This document shows positions 36,072-45,078 of a stretch of DNA of 64,000 nt, piece by piece. The stretch comes from JAMIFN01 sp964544605 (GTDB taxonomy: Bacteria; Pseudomonadota; Gammaproteobacteria; Burkholderiales; Burkholderiaceae_C): positions 16,919 to 80,918 of the forward strand of contig CAZJBX010000007.1 of NCBI GenBank assembly GCA_964544605.1, in the 5' to 3' direction. The notes beneath the pieces were generated by a model. It was given only the letters and a program-made list of their open reading frames with translations, did not search any database and had not been told where the DNA came from. Positions within the stretch are counted from its first letter, which is position 1; every line of letters begins with the position of its first letter. The translations under genes were made by a program, and so were the position numbers.

Positions 36072-38504
36072 TTAAGCGCGCAAACGCGCCCCAAGTTGGC
36101 CTTCCAAAGCGGCGAGTACGGCCAAGCGGTCGGCTTCGATTTGCTCCTCGGTCAAGGTCGCATCCATGCTGGCCAAGCTGAGGCCGATGGTGACGGATTT
36201 CTCGTCCATGCCGACGCTGCCGCCTTCTTTTTGTGGGCGGTAGATGTCATACAGCAGAGCCGATTGCAGGAATTGGGTTTTCGCCGCATTCACGGCCTGC
36301 ATGATGGCCGCATGGCTGGTGGCCTCGGGCAGCACCACCGAGACATCGCGCTCCGCGCCTTGGTAGCGCGACAGGGCTTGCGCCTGCGGCAAGGCCACGG
36401 CTTGCAGGCTGGCACCATCGAGTTCAAACACCACTGGCGCTTGCGGCAAATCGTAGCCTTGCACCCATTTGGGGTGCAGCTCGCCGATATAGCCCACGGC
36501 CTGGCCGCCCAGCAGCACTTGGGCCGAGCGCCCAGGGTGCAGGGCAGGGTGCTGGGCCTCAGGCGCAAAGGCGGCAAAGCTGGCCTTGGGCAGCAGGCTT
36601 TCTACATCCGCTTTCACATCGTAGAAATCGACTTTGCGGGCGCTCTCGCCCCATTGCAGCGGTGCGGCTGTGCCATAAGCCAAGCCGCCCAACATGACGG
36701 GTTGGGCCACGCCGCGCACGCTGCGCAGGCCACCTTCTTGTGCCGCGTCTTTGCGGAACACACGGCCCCATTCAAACACGCGCACCACGGCGGCTTTGCG
36801 GTCTAAATTGCGCTGCAATACATCGAGCAAGCTCGGCAACAGGCCAGAGCGCATGACGCTCATTTGGCTGGCAATGGGGTTGAGCAGGCGCACGGGTTCG
36901 CTGTTGCCATTGAGCTGGGCCTCGTCCTCGGCCTTGATGAAGCTGTAGGCAACGACCTCTTGGTAGCCGCGCTCGGCCATGTGCCGCTTGATGGCGTGGC
37001 GGCTGCGCTGGCTCTCGCTGCCCACACGGGCACGGCTGAAGGCTTTGGGCGGGTGCAGGGGCAGGCTGTCCAAGCCTTGCATACGCAGCACTTCTTCAAT
37101 CAAATCGGCCTCGATTTCGAGGTCAAAACGGTAAGAGGGTGGCGTGACATGGAATACCTCGCCATCGCGCTCAAAAGGCAGACCCAGGCGGGCAAAAGCC
37201 TGCTCGCATTGCTCGGCGCTCACGGCCATGCCAATGACTTGCTGGGCGCGGCTCAGGCGCATGGCCACGGCGGGGCGCTCGGGCAGGGCCACAATCTGGT
37301 CGTCCAGCGGGCCAGCTTGGCCGCCGCAAATCTCCAGCACCAATTGCGTGATACGCTCTACAGCCAGCGGCGGCAGGGCAAAGTCCACGCCGCGTTCATA
37401 GCGGTGGCCGGCATCGGTGGTGAAGTTAAAACGCCGCGCACGGCCCGCAATGGCATCAGGCTGCCAAAAGGCCGCTTCAATGTAAATGTTTTGCGTGTCG
37501 TCGCCCACGGCGGTGGCCTCGCCCCCCATGATGCCCGCCAGCGATTCCACTTGCGCTTCATCCACAATCACGCCCACATTCGCATCCAGCGCCACGCTTT
37601 GGCCATTGAGCAGGGTCAGGCTCTCGCCCTCTTGCGCCCAGCGCACCGTCAGCCCGCCTTTGATTTTGTCGAGGTCAAACATATGGCTGGGCTGGCCGAT
37701 TTCAAACATAACGAAGTTGGAAATATCGACCAGCACGCTGACGGGGCGTTGGCCGCAGGCTTTGAGCTTTTGCACCATCCAATCGGGCGTTGGGGCTTGG
37801 GCATTCACGCCGCGCAGCACACGGCCAGCAAAGCGGCCGCACAAATCAGGCGCTTGCACCGCCACGGGCAGGCGCTCGTCCAGCGTCACGGGGTTTTGCG
37901 TGTTTTGCCAAGCCGTGGCTGCAGGCAGCAGCGGGCTGCCTGTGTGGGCCGCCAGCTCACGGGCCACGCCCAGCACGCTCAAGCAGTGGCCGAGGTTGGG
38001 CGTGAGTTTGATTTCCATCACCTGCTCATTGAGCTGCAAATACTCGCGGATGTCGCCGCCCACGGGCGCGTCGGCGGGCAGCTCCAGCAGGCCGCTGGCA
38101 TCCTCATCAATGCCCAGCTCTTTGGCCGAGCACAACATGCCCAAGCTCTCGACACCGCGCAGCTTGCCTTTTTTGATTTTGAAGGGCTTGCCCTCGGCAT
38201 CAGGTGGCAGCGCCGCGCCCACTGTGGCCAGCGGCACTTTGATGCCCACCCGCGCATTGGGCGCACCGCACACAATCTGGCGCAGCTCGCCCGTGCCCGC
38301 ATCCACCTGGCACACGCGCAAGCGGTCGGCATCGGGGTGTTGCTCGCATTGCTTGATTTCAGCCACCACCACGCCAGTAAATGGCGGTGCGACGGCCGCC
38401 ATGCCCTCCAGCTCTAGGCCAGCCATGGTGAGCACATGGCCCAGTTCATCATCAGAAATAGCGGGGTGACAAAATTGGCGCAGCCAAGAAACGGAAATCA
38501 GCAT
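36072..38504 (-). CDS. pheT: Phenylalanine--tRNA ligase beta subunit
   Basis: The 810-residue beta subunit of the alpha2-beta2 enzyme. It has the N-terminal tRNA-binding EMAP-like domain (VVVAEIKQCEQHPDADRLRV), B3/B4 editing domains (GRFAGRVLRGVNAQAP, DISNFVMFEIGQPSHMFDL), B5 and the catalytic-like core. A C-terminal ferredoxin-fold anticodon-binding domain (SRYQGAERDVSVVLPEAT) completes it. pheS is not upstream and ihfA/merR are not downstream, contrary to the usual pheST-ihfA order, so the subunits must be expressed from separate loci. Confidence 0.96.
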   Translation of the reverse strand: MLISVSWLRQFCHPAISDDELGHVLTMAGLELEGMAAVAPPFTGVVVAEIKQCEQHPDADRLRVCQVDAGTGELRQIVCGAPNARVGIKVPLATVGAALPPDAEGKPFKIKKGKLRGVESLGMLCSAKELGIDEDASGLLELPADAPVGGDIREYLQLNEQVMEIKLTPNLGHCLSVLGVARELAAHTGSPLLPAATAWQNTQNPVTLDERLPVAVQAPDLCGRFAGRVLRGVNAQAPTPDWMVQKLKACGQRPVSVLVDISNFVMFEIGQPSHMFDLDKIKGGLTVRWAQEGESLTLLNGQSVALDANVGVIVDEAQVESLAGIMGGEATAVGDDTQNIYIEAAFWQPDAIAGRARRFNFTTDAGHRYERGVDFALPPLAVERITQLVLEICGGQAGPLDDQIVALPERPAVAMRLSRAQQVIGMAVSAEQCEQAFARLGLPFERDGEVFHVTPPSYRFDLEIEADLIEEVLRMQGLDSLPLHPPKAFSRARVGSESQRSRHAIKRHMAERGYQEVVAYSFIKAEDEAQLNGNSEPVRLLNPIASQMSVMRSGLLPSLLDVLQRNLDRKAAVVRVFEWGRVFRKDAAQEGGLRSVRGVAQPVMLGGLAYGTAAPLQWGESARKVDFYDVKADVESLLPKASFAAFAPEAQHPALHPGRSAQVLLGGQAVGYIGELHPKWVQGYDLPQAPVVFELDGASLQAVALPQAQALSRYQGAERDVSVVLPEATSHAAIMQAVNAAKTQFLQSALLYDIYRPQKEGGSVGMDEKSVTIGLSLASMDATLTEEQIEADRLAVLAALEGQLGARLRA

Positions 38505-38652
38505 GGGAACTCAAGCAAAGTAGGGGGCCAAGCAGCGCTTGTGCCCCAAAACGGCAAAAACCCGCCATTTTACGGGCAATCCACTCTGGCATTCTTTTTG
38601 CTGCAAAATGCATCTATTGTTTGAATCAGCGGCAGCTTGAAGGAGAGAATTC

Positions 38653-39288
38653 ATGGGCTTTTTTAGCCGAAAAAAAGACAAAACCCCTGCTGAAGGGCCG
38701 CGTTCAACCGCGCCCGCATCCTTGCTGGTTGACGAGTCTTTGGTTGCGCCGCGTGCGCGCCGTGTTGCGCCACAACAATCGAGCAACCCCCGCACTGAGG
38801 TTTTGGGCTTTCTGCATGAGGCCAGCAAATCCTGCGGTCTGCGCGAGTTCATTCGCACCTATTTGTTCCACTTCCTCAATGATGTGAACTTTGTCGTCAC
38901 CGTTGAGATGAAGGTGGAGGCCCTGCGTGCCGACCCTGAGGCGCTTTTGGCCCGCTGGCAGCTCTTGCAACTGGGTGTCATGCGCTATGCACAAGGCAAG
39001 GGCATCCCGCTGGTTGGCGTGTATTGGAGCCTGCCGCTGGACAAAGCCCGCCCCCTGCCCGTGCTTGAAACCCAAGCCCGCTTGGGTAAAAGCATTTTGC
39101 CGGGCGTGCCCGATAGGCCCGAAGAGGACGCGGGCCAGCACACCATTCGGGCCATGAGTGCCAGCCGCTTCATGCCCATGGAACTCGACCGTGGCATGGG
39201 CGCAGCCGAAATTGAAGTGAATGAAAGCCCCGACTCCGACTTGGGGCGTGAGTTCTTCGGTTCAGACTTCAACAAAGACAAAAGCTAA
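38653..39288 (+). CDS. Conserved-looking protein of unknown function
   Basis: 211 residues with a strong ribosome site (GAAGGAGA) before the ATG. The N-terminus is basic and disordered (GFFSRKKDKTPAEGPRS). The middle part (FLHEASKSCGLREFIRTYLF, MKVEALRADPEALLARWQLL) looks helical and folded. The C-terminus is acidic. There are no membrane segments, signal peptide or cysteine motif. It is transcribed divergently from pheT and precedes thrC by 90 bases. I do not recognise the family. Good codon usage and ribosome site make it a real gene. Confidence 0.75.
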   Translation: MGFFSRKKDKTPAEGPRSTAPASLLVDESLVAPRARRVAPQQSSNPRTEVLGFLHEASKSCGLREFIRTYLFHFLNDVNFVVTVEMKVEALRADPEALLARWQLLQLGVMRYAQGKGIPLVGVYWSLPLDKARPLPVLETQARLGKSILPGVPDRPEEDAGQHTIRAMSASRFMPMELDRGMGAAEIEVNESPDSDLGREFFGSDFNKDKS

Positions 39289-39378
39289 AGCAAGCGCAAG
39301 CCCCCCTTTGCGCCTTGACTTGGGGCGATAATGGCGGCTTGGCTTTGCGCCGCCCCGTTTTTTACTGCCTAGCTTGTC

Positions 39379-40806
39379 ATGAAATACATCTCCACCCGAG
39401 GCGACAACACCCGCCGCTCTTTCTCTGAAATCCTGCTCGAAGGCTTGGCCCCAGATGGCGGCCTTTATCTGCCTGAGAGCTACCCCCAGCTTGATGCGGC
39501 GGCGCTGCAAAACCTGCGCGACATCCACGCCCAAGGCGGCTATGCGGCCTTGGCTTTTGAAATCCTCAGCCTCTATATCGACGACATCCCCGCCGATGAT
39601 TTGCGCGCCATTTGCGCTAAAACTTACACCAAAGAAGTATTCGGCACGGCCGCCATTGCGCCTGTGCGCCAACTTGACGGCCAAATCTACATCCAGGGTC
39701 TGTCTAATGGCCCGACCTTGGCCTTCAAAGACATGGCCATGCAATTGCTGGGCAATCTGTTTGAATACGAGCTGGCCCGCCGTGGCGAAGAACTCAATAT
39801 CTTGGGTGCCACCAGTGGCGACACAGGCAGTGCCGCCGAATACGCCATGCGTGGCAAGCGAGGCGTGCGCGTCTTTATGACCAGCCCGCATGGGCGCATG
39901 AGTCCCTTCCAGCAGGCGCAAATGTTCAGCCTGATGGACGAAAACATCCACAACATCGCCATTGAAGGCGTGTTTGACGACTGCCAAGACATCGTGAAAG
40001 CCGTGAGCAACGATTTGGCCTTCAAACGCCAATACAAAATCGGCACCGTCAATTCCATCAACTGGGCGCGTTTGCTGGCCCAAGTCGTATATTACTTTGC
40101 GGGCTACTTCCAAGCCACGCAAAGCAATGCCGAGCGCATCTCCTTTACCGTGCCATCGGGCAATTTTGGCAATGTGTGCGCCGGCCATGTGGCACGGCAA
40201 ATGGGCCTGCCGATTGCCAAACTGGTGGTCGCCACGAATGAAAACGATGTGCTCGACGAATTCTTCAAAACTGGGGTTTACCGCGTGCGCGACAGCGCCC
40301 ACACTTACGAGACCTCCAGCCCCTCTATGGACATCAGCAAGGCCAGCAATTTTGAACGCTTCGTCTTTGACCTGATTGGCCGCGACGGGGCGCAAACCAA
40401 GGCCCTGTTTGGCCCCACGCTGCAAGCGCAGGGCTTTTTCGATCTCTCCACCTCAGCCGCTTTCAAAATCTGCACCAGCCGCTACGGTTTTCACAGCGGC
40501 AAAAGCACGCATACCGACCGCTTGGCCACCATCAAAGCCACTTACGATGGCTTTGGCGACATGATTGAAACCCATACGGCAGACGCCTTGAAAGTGGCCC
40601 GTGAGAACCTCAGCCAAGGTGAAAAAATGGTGGTGCTGGAAACCGCCTTGCCGATTAAATTTGCCGCCACCATTGTGGAAGCACTGGGCCGCGAACCTGA
40701 GCGCCCCGCCCAGTTTGAAGGCATTGAGGACTTGCCCAAACGCGTGCGCGTGATGCCCGCTGATGCGCAAGGCGTGAAAGACTACATCGCCCAAGTTTGC
40801 GCCTGA
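39379..40806 (+). CDS. thrC: Threonine synthase
   Basis: A PLP enzyme converting O-phosphohomoserine to threonine. The 475 residues start MKYISTRGDNTRRSFSEILL. The PLP lysine is in GPTLAFKDMAMQ (Lys117), with the phosphate-binding GATSGDTGSAAEYAM and FTVPSGNFGNVCAGHVARQ. This is the long (E. coli/yeast-like) form. hom, the usual upstream partner, is not present. Confidence 0.95.
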   Translation: MKYISTRGDNTRRSFSEILLEGLAPDGGLYLPESYPQLDAAALQNLRDIHAQGGYAALAFEILSLYIDDIPADDLRAICAKTYTKEVFGTAAIAPVRQLDGQIYIQGLSNGPTLAFKDMAMQLLGNLFEYELARRGEELNILGATSGDTGSAAEYAMRGKRGVRVFMTSPHGRMSPFQQAQMFSLMDENIHNIAIEGVFDDCQDIVKAVSNDLAFKRQYKIGTVNSINWARLLAQVVYYFAGYFQATQSNAERISFTVPSGNFGNVCAGHVARQMGLPIAKLVVATNENDVLDEFFKTGVYRVRDSAHTYETSSPSMDISKASNFERFVFDLIGRDGAQTKALFGPTLQAQGFFDLSTSAAFKICTSRYGFHSGKSTHTDRLATIKATYDGFGDMIETHTADALKVARENLSQGEKMVVLETALPIKFAATIVEALGREPERPAQFEGIEDLPKRVRVMPADAQGVKDYIAQVCA

Positions 40807-40840
40807 GTGGGCTTGACTGCCCTCGTTTTTGAGCTTGGCT

Positions 40841-41611
40841 GTGAATGCTGCCACCCGCCCGCCACGCCTGAGCGCCATTGACGCATTCAGGGGCGCGGCC
40901 TGTGTGTGGATGGCGGTGTATCACTTTTGCTTTGATTTGAGCGCGCTGGGCTGGCGGCCTGACTGGAACTTCTACAGCGACCCATTCTGGACTTGGCAGC
41001 GCACGGGCATTTTGTCCAGCTTTTTACTTTGCGCCGGCATGGGGCAGGGCATGGCCAGCAGTTTGGGGCAAAGCTGGGCGCGTTTTTGGCGGCGTTGGGG
41101 CCAAATTCTGCTTTGCGCCGTAGTGGTTTCGGCCAGCACCTACGCTGTGTTTGGGCCGCGCTTTGTTTATTTTGGCGTGTTGCACGGCATGGCCCTTATG
41201 CTGCTGCTCACGCGCTGGCTCGCGCCCAAATGCGGCAACAGCGCCCTTGTGCTGCTGGCCTTGGCCTGCATCGCCACCCCCATGCTTTACGGCCATTTTT
41301 TAAGCACAGGCTGGGCCTTGCCTGCGGCTTTTGATGCGCCTTGGCTCAATTGGCTCGGCCTCATCAGCCGCAAACCGCCTACTGAAGACTATGTGCCCCT
41401 GCTGCCGTGGTGGGGCATGATGCTGCTGGGCCTGGCCCTGCAACGCTGGCTTTATGCCCAAGTGCAGACGGGCCGCATGGCGCTTGAAGCCCCAACTTGG
41501 GCTGGCCCTTTGGTCACTTTGGGCCGCCACAGCCTGAGCTTTTATATGCTGCACCAACCCCTGTTTTGGCTTGGCCTCTATGCCGCTGCCGCTTTGGGGC
41601 TTAAACCCTAG
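40841..41611 (+). CDS. DUF1624 / heparan-alpha-glucosaminide N-acetyltransferase-like membrane protein
   Basis: About 256 residues with roughly seven membrane helices. The family signature at the N-terminus is RLSAIDAFRGAACVWMAVYH followed by FCFDLSALGWRPDWN. The C-terminal part reads LGRHSLSFYMLHQPLFWLGL. Related proteins are thought to acetylate sugars across the membrane, but bacterial substrates are unknown. The start is uncertain: GTG at 40841 or TTG at 40829, neither with a clear ribosome site. It follows thrC closely. Confidence 0.78.
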   Translation: MNAATRPPRLSAIDAFRGAACVWMAVYHFCFDLSALGWRPDWNFYSDPFWTWQRTGILSSFLLCAGMGQGMASSLGQSWARFWRRWGQILLCAVVVSASTYAVFGPRFVYFGVLHGMALMLLLTRWLAPKCGNSALVLLALACIATPMLYGHFLSTGWALPAAFDAPWLNWLGLISRKPPTEDYVPLLPWWGMMLLGLALQRWLYAQVQTGRMALEAPTWAGPLVTLGRHSLSFYMLHQPLFWLGLYAAAALGLKP

Positions 41612-41673
41612 CCGATTCCTCTTAAAATAGAAGAATTCTTTTCCCTTGCCGTTTTCTGATAAAGGCCGCCCGT

Positions 41674-43098
41674 ATGAGCACGAAAAAAAGCAAAACCCCA
41701 GCCCCTGAGACCCCAGCCAAAAAAAGCGCCAAAAAAGTGGTGCTGGCCTATTCAGGCGGTTTGGACACCTCCATCATCTTGAAATGGCTGCAAGATGAAT
41801 ACGGTTGCGAAGTGGTGACCTTTACCGCCGACTTGGGCCAAGGCGAAGAAATCGAACCCGCCCGCGCCAAAGCCCTGCAAATGGGCATCAAAAAGCAAAA
41901 CATCTTTATTGAAGACCTGCGCGAAGAATTCGTGCGTGATTTTGTCTTCCCCATGTTCCGCGCCAACGCCGTGTACGAGGGCGATTACCTGCTCGGCACT
42001 TCCATTGCCCGCCCCCTGATTGCCAAACGCTTGGTTGAAATCGCGCAAAAAACTGGCGCTGACGCCATCAGCCACGGCGCCACCGGCAAAGGCAATGACC
42101 AAGTGCGTTTTGAACTCGGCGCTTACGCCCTCATGCCTGGCGTGACCATCATCGCCCCTTGGCGCGAGTGGGATTTGCTCAGCCGTGAAAAGCTCTTGGC
42201 CTATGCCGAAAAGCACAACATCCCCGTGGACTTCAAAAAGAAAAAAGGCGCTTCGCCTTACAGCATGGATGCCAACTTGCTGCACATCAGCTATGAAGGC
42301 GGCCAGCTCGAAGACCCCGATTTTGCGCCTGAAGAAAGCATGTGGCGCATGAGCAGCAGCCTTGAAAAAGCCCCTGCCAAGCCTGACATCATCGAGCTGA
42401 CCTACGCCAAAGGCGACATCGTGGCCATCGACGGCAAAAAACTCTCACCTGCCCAAGTGCTGACTCAGCTCAACCAACTCGGTGGCAAACACGGCATTGG
42501 CCGCCTCGATAAAGTGGAAAACCGCTTTGTTGGCATGAAAAGCCGTGGCTGCTATGAAACCCCTGGCGGCACCATCATGCTGGCGGCCCACCGCGCCATT
42601 GAAAGCATCACCCTCGATCGCGAAGTCGTCGCCCTCAAAGACGACCTCATGCCGCGCTACGCCCGCACCATTTACAACGGCTTCTGGTTCAGCCCCGAGC
42701 GCGAGCTGATGCAAAAACTCATTGATGCCAGCCAAGACACCGTGAATGGCGTGGTGCGCGTCAAGCTCTACAAAGGCAATGCCATCATCATGGGCCGCAG
42801 CAGCCCCGACAGCCTGATTGACGAGAAAATCGCCACTTTTGAGGAAGACGACGGCGCTTACGACCACAACGATGCAGGCGGCTTCATCAAACTCAACGCC
42901 TTGCGCCTGCGCATTGCCGCCGAGAAAAAAGCCGCCGCCAGCAAGCCCAAAAAGCCTGCGGCCCGCAAAGCGCCAGCCCAGCCCAAAGCGGAGGCTGCGG
43001 TCAAAGCTGCGCCGAAAAAAGCGGCCCCAAAAAAGGCCGCCGCCAAGCCTGCCGCTAAAAAGCCAGCCAGCAAAAAAGCCAGCGCGAAAAAGAAATAA
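41674..43098 (+). CDS. argG: Argininosuccinate synthase with Lys/Ala-rich tails
   Basis: Joins citrulline and aspartate with ATP in arginine synthesis. The PP-loop reads VVLAYSGGLDTSIILKWL (about residues 22-39), with TADLGQGEE, GTSIARPLIAKRL and HGATGKGNDQVRFELG following, as in the short-form family. It is longer than the usual roughly 410 residues because of additions at both ends: about 20 basic residues before the PP-loop (KKSKTPAPETPAKKSAKK) and about 55 after the normal end LRLRIAA, made of KKPAARKAPAQPK and repeated KKAAPKKAAAKPAAKKPA units like histone H1 or AlgP. The core looks fully functional. Confidence 0.95.
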   Translation: MSTKKSKTPAPETPAKKSAKKVVLAYSGGLDTSIILKWLQDEYGCEVVTFTADLGQGEEIEPARAKALQMGIKKQNIFIEDLREEFVRDFVFPMFRANAVYEGDYLLGTSIARPLIAKRLVEIAQKTGADAISHGATGKGNDQVRFELGAYALMPGVTIIAPWREWDLLSREKLLAYAEKHNIPVDFKKKKGASPYSMDANLLHISYEGGQLEDPDFAPEESMWRMSSSLEKAPAKPDIIELTYAKGDIVAIDGKKLSPAQVLTQLNQLGGKHGIGRLDKVENRFVGMKSRGCYETPGGTIMLAAHRAIESITLDREVVALKDDLMPRYARTIYNGFWFSPERELMQKLIDASQDTVNGVVRVKLYKGNAIIMGRSSPDSLIDEKIATFEEDDGAYDHNDAGGFIKLNALRLRIAAEKKAAASKPKKPAARKAPAQPKAEAAVKAAPKKAAPKKAAAKPAAKKPASKKASAKKK

Positions 43099-43130
43099 GC
43101 GCGACTTTGTGGCCCAAGCACAGCCCAAAT

Positions 43131-43163
43131 CAGCCCCATGCCCCACGGCAGGGGCTGTTTTTG
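43131..43163 (+). terminator. Terminator of argG
   Basis: The stem CAGCCCC/GGGGCTG with a 13-base loop, followed by TTTTTGTTTT. Confidence 0.75.
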
Positions 43164-43187
43164 TTTTCACTGTAAGAGATTGAAGCC

Positions 43188-43439
43188 ATGTTTTTGCCCA
43201 TCATCATCATCGGCTGGCTGTTTGTGGTCTTCCTCATCGCCGTGGCCGAAGCCGTCGATCCGAAAGGCTCCTTGCTCTCAGCCTTCTTCACCTTTTTTGG
43301 CTGGGGCGTTTTTCCACTTAGCATCGTTGCCTACATCTTGGCCACGCCCATGCGCCGGCGCTGGCGGCAAAGCCAAGAAGCGCCAGACAAGACTGCGGCC
43401 CATACAGGGCAGGCCAGCAAAGAGGAAAGCAGCGCATGA
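43188..43439 (+). CDS. Small two-helix membrane protein, unknown
   Basis: 83 residues with two hydrophobic segments (LPIIIIGWLFVVFLIAVAEA and SAFFTFFGWGVFPLSIVAYI) and a basic, hydrophilic tail (MRRRWRQSQEAPDKTA). Its stop codon overlaps the ppx start (ATGA), so the two are translationally coupled. No family is recognised. Confidence 0.7.
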   Translation: MFLPIIIIGWLFVVFLIAVAEAVDPKGSLLSAFFTFFGWGVFPLSIVAYILATPMRRRWRQSQEAPDKTAAHTGQASKEESSA

Positions 43440-44398
43440 AGCCCAGCAATCGACACCCCGCGCTTTGGCGCGAGCGCCCGCGCAATTACGCCGTTATTGA
43501 TTTGGGCTCCAACAGCTTTCGGCTGGAGCTGGTGCGGCCTGAGCCGCAAGGCGTGCGCCGCTTGGCCTATTTCAAAGACACCGTGCGCTTGGGCGGCGGC
43601 CTCAATGCCGATGGCCAGCTCAGCGCCGAGGCCATGCAAACGGCCTTTGCCAGCTTAGAACGCTTTGCGCAAATTTTGCAGCGCAACCGCTTGGCTGGGC
43701 GGCGCGCCATCGCCACCCAAACCCTGCGAGAAGCGGGCAACCGTGCCGTCTTTCTGCAAGAGGCCGAGCGCATCTTGGGCTGCCCCATAGACCTCATCAG
43801 CGGCGAAGAAGAAGCCCGCCTGATTTACCTTGGCGTGACGGCGCGTATGGCGGACAAAACCGAAAGGCGCTTGGTCATCGACATTGGCGGGCGCTCCACG
43901 GAAATCATTTCAGGGCAGGGCAAAAAGGCCAAAAATCTGGCCTCCTACGCCCTCGGCTCTGTGGCCGTATCGCAGCAATTCTTTGCCGATGGCGAATTCA
44001 CCCGCGCCAGCCTACAAGCGGCCCACGCCCATGCCTTGGCTGTGCTAGAACCCGCACAGGCGCTTTTTCCACCGCAAGACTGGGCTGTGGCCTATGGCTC
44101 GGCAGGCACCACCAGCGCCGTCTCGGCCATATTGCAAGCCTCAGGCTATGGCGGCGATGTGCTCACGCTCGATGGCTTGGCTTGGCTGCGTGAGCAACTG
44201 CTACTGGCAGGCCGCGCCCAAGACCTCAAGCTGCCTGGCCTCAAAGCCGATCGCCGCGCCGTCATTGGCGGCGGCTTTAGCGTCCTCGCCGCCCTGTTTG
44301 AAGCCCTGCAAATGCAAGAGCTGCGCATCGTCAGCGGCGCACTGCGCCACGGCGTCTTGCAAGAGCTGCTGCCGCAGCGCCCGCACAAAGCCAAGTAG
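43436..44398 (+). CDS. ppx: Ppx/GppA-family phosphatase
   Basis: 320 residues, actin/Hsp70-like ATPase fold of exopolyphosphatase/pppGpp phosphatase. Landmarks are YAVIDLGSNSFRLELVRP near residue 18, ATQTLREAGNR, ISGEEEARLIYLG (the catalytic Glu), DIGGRSTEIISG, and AYGSAGTTSAVSAIL. It lacks the long C-terminal HD-like domain of E. coli Ppx (about 500 residues) and so belongs to the short form. Whether polyphosphate or pppGpp is the main substrate cannot be decided. Coupled to the small membrane protein upstream. Confidence 0.87.
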   Translation: MKPSNRHPALWRERPRNYAVIDLGSNSFRLELVRPEPQGVRRLAYFKDTVRLGGGLNADGQLSAEAMQTAFASLERFAQILQRNRLAGRRAIATQTLREAGNRAVFLQEAERILGCPIDLISGEEEARLIYLGVTARMADKTERRLVIDIGGRSTEIISGQGKKAKNLASYALGSVAVSQQFFADGEFTRASLQAAHAHALAVLEPAQALFPPQDWAVAYGSAGTTSAVSAILQASGYGGDVLTLDGLAWLREQLLLAGRAQDLKLPGLKADRRAVIGGGFSVLAALFEALQMQELRIVSGALRHGVLQELLPQRPHKAK

Positions 44399-44463
44399 AG
44401 GGCTTGGAGTGCGCCGTTTTACGGCGCTTTGGGCTTTCGACACTCATTTCGGCTCTTGATTCT

Positions 44464-44488
44464 AAAGCGGCGCAGAGCGCCGCACTCC
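44464..44488. repeat. GCGGCGCAGAGCGCCGC palindrome
   Basis: AAAGCGGCGCAGAGCGCCGC followed by ACTCC, identical in its core to the units at 5852-5919. Confidence 0.7.
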
Positions 44489-44496
44489 AGAGGCGG

Positions 44497-44914
44497 GCGC
44501 AGCCTACCGTGGCCTTACTTCAACATTGCTGTGACTCAGTAGGGGCGTTGCATGCAACGCCCTACAAGATGCGCCCAACAAAGCTCGTCATGGCGAGGCG
44601 GCGCAGCCTACCGTAGCCTTACTTCAACATTGCTGTGACTCAGTAGGGGCGTTGCATGCAACGCCCTACAAGATGCGCCCAACAAAGCTCGTCATGGCGA
44701 GGCGGCGCAGCCTGTCGTGGCCTTACTTCAACATTGCTGTGATTCAGTAGGGGCGTTGCATGCAACGCCTCTACAAGATGCGCCCAACAAAGCTCGTCAT
44801 GGCGAGGCGGCGCAGCCTGTCGTGGCCTTACTTCAACATTGCTGTGATTCAGTAGGGGCGTTGCATGCAACGCCTCTACAAGATGCGCCCAACAAAGCTC
44901 GTCATGGCGAGGGG
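44497..44914 (+). repeat. Four tandem 104-105 bp repeats with internal palindrome
   Basis: Copies start at 44497, 44601, 44705 and 44810; lengths are 104, 104, 104 or 105, and 105. Each contains the 20-bp palindrome GGGCGTTGCATGCAACGCCC, with the last two copies reading GCAACGCCTC on the right arm. Copies 1 and 2 share CTACCGT and GTGACTCAG, while 3 and 4 share CTGTCGT and GTGATTCAG. This pairing suggests duplication in two steps. A fifth start (GCGCAGCCTGACGGG) at 44915 departs into other sequence. Confidence 0.9.
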
Positions 44915-44979
44915 GCGCAGCCTGACGGGATGGTTGCTGCTGGCCTTTTGAAGCTGTGGGTCGTGAGGAGAAGGACAGC

Positions 44980-45022
44980 CCACCACCCCGCCCTTACGGG
45001 CACCCCTCCAGAGGAGGGGATT
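44980..45022 (+). repeat. Dispersed repeat, copy F
   Basis: CCACCACCCCGCCCTTACGG, then GCACCCCTCCAGAGGAGGGG; closest to copy C. Confidence 0.7.
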
Positions 45023-45078
45023 TGACTTTCTCGCTTCCAGGCAGGGCGCGCGCGGGAAGCAAAGAGCCTTGCGTGTCT

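Larger units (their letters stand above)
44399..45078. other. 680-base non-coding, repeat-filled gap
   Basis: Between ppx and asd, whose 3' ends converge. It contains one GCGGCGCAGAGCGCCGC palindrome, four tandem 104-105 bp units and dispersed repeat copy F. Open frames in it are repeats read as protein and have no ribosome sites. A weak hairpin GCGCCG/CGGCGC at about 44411-44427 may end ppx. Confidence 0.7.

Noticed and set aside
44530..44870. Protein-coding repeats between ppx and asd
   Set aside because: The frames follow the tandem DNA repeats on both strands and have no start signals. The palindromic content argues for a non-coding repeat.
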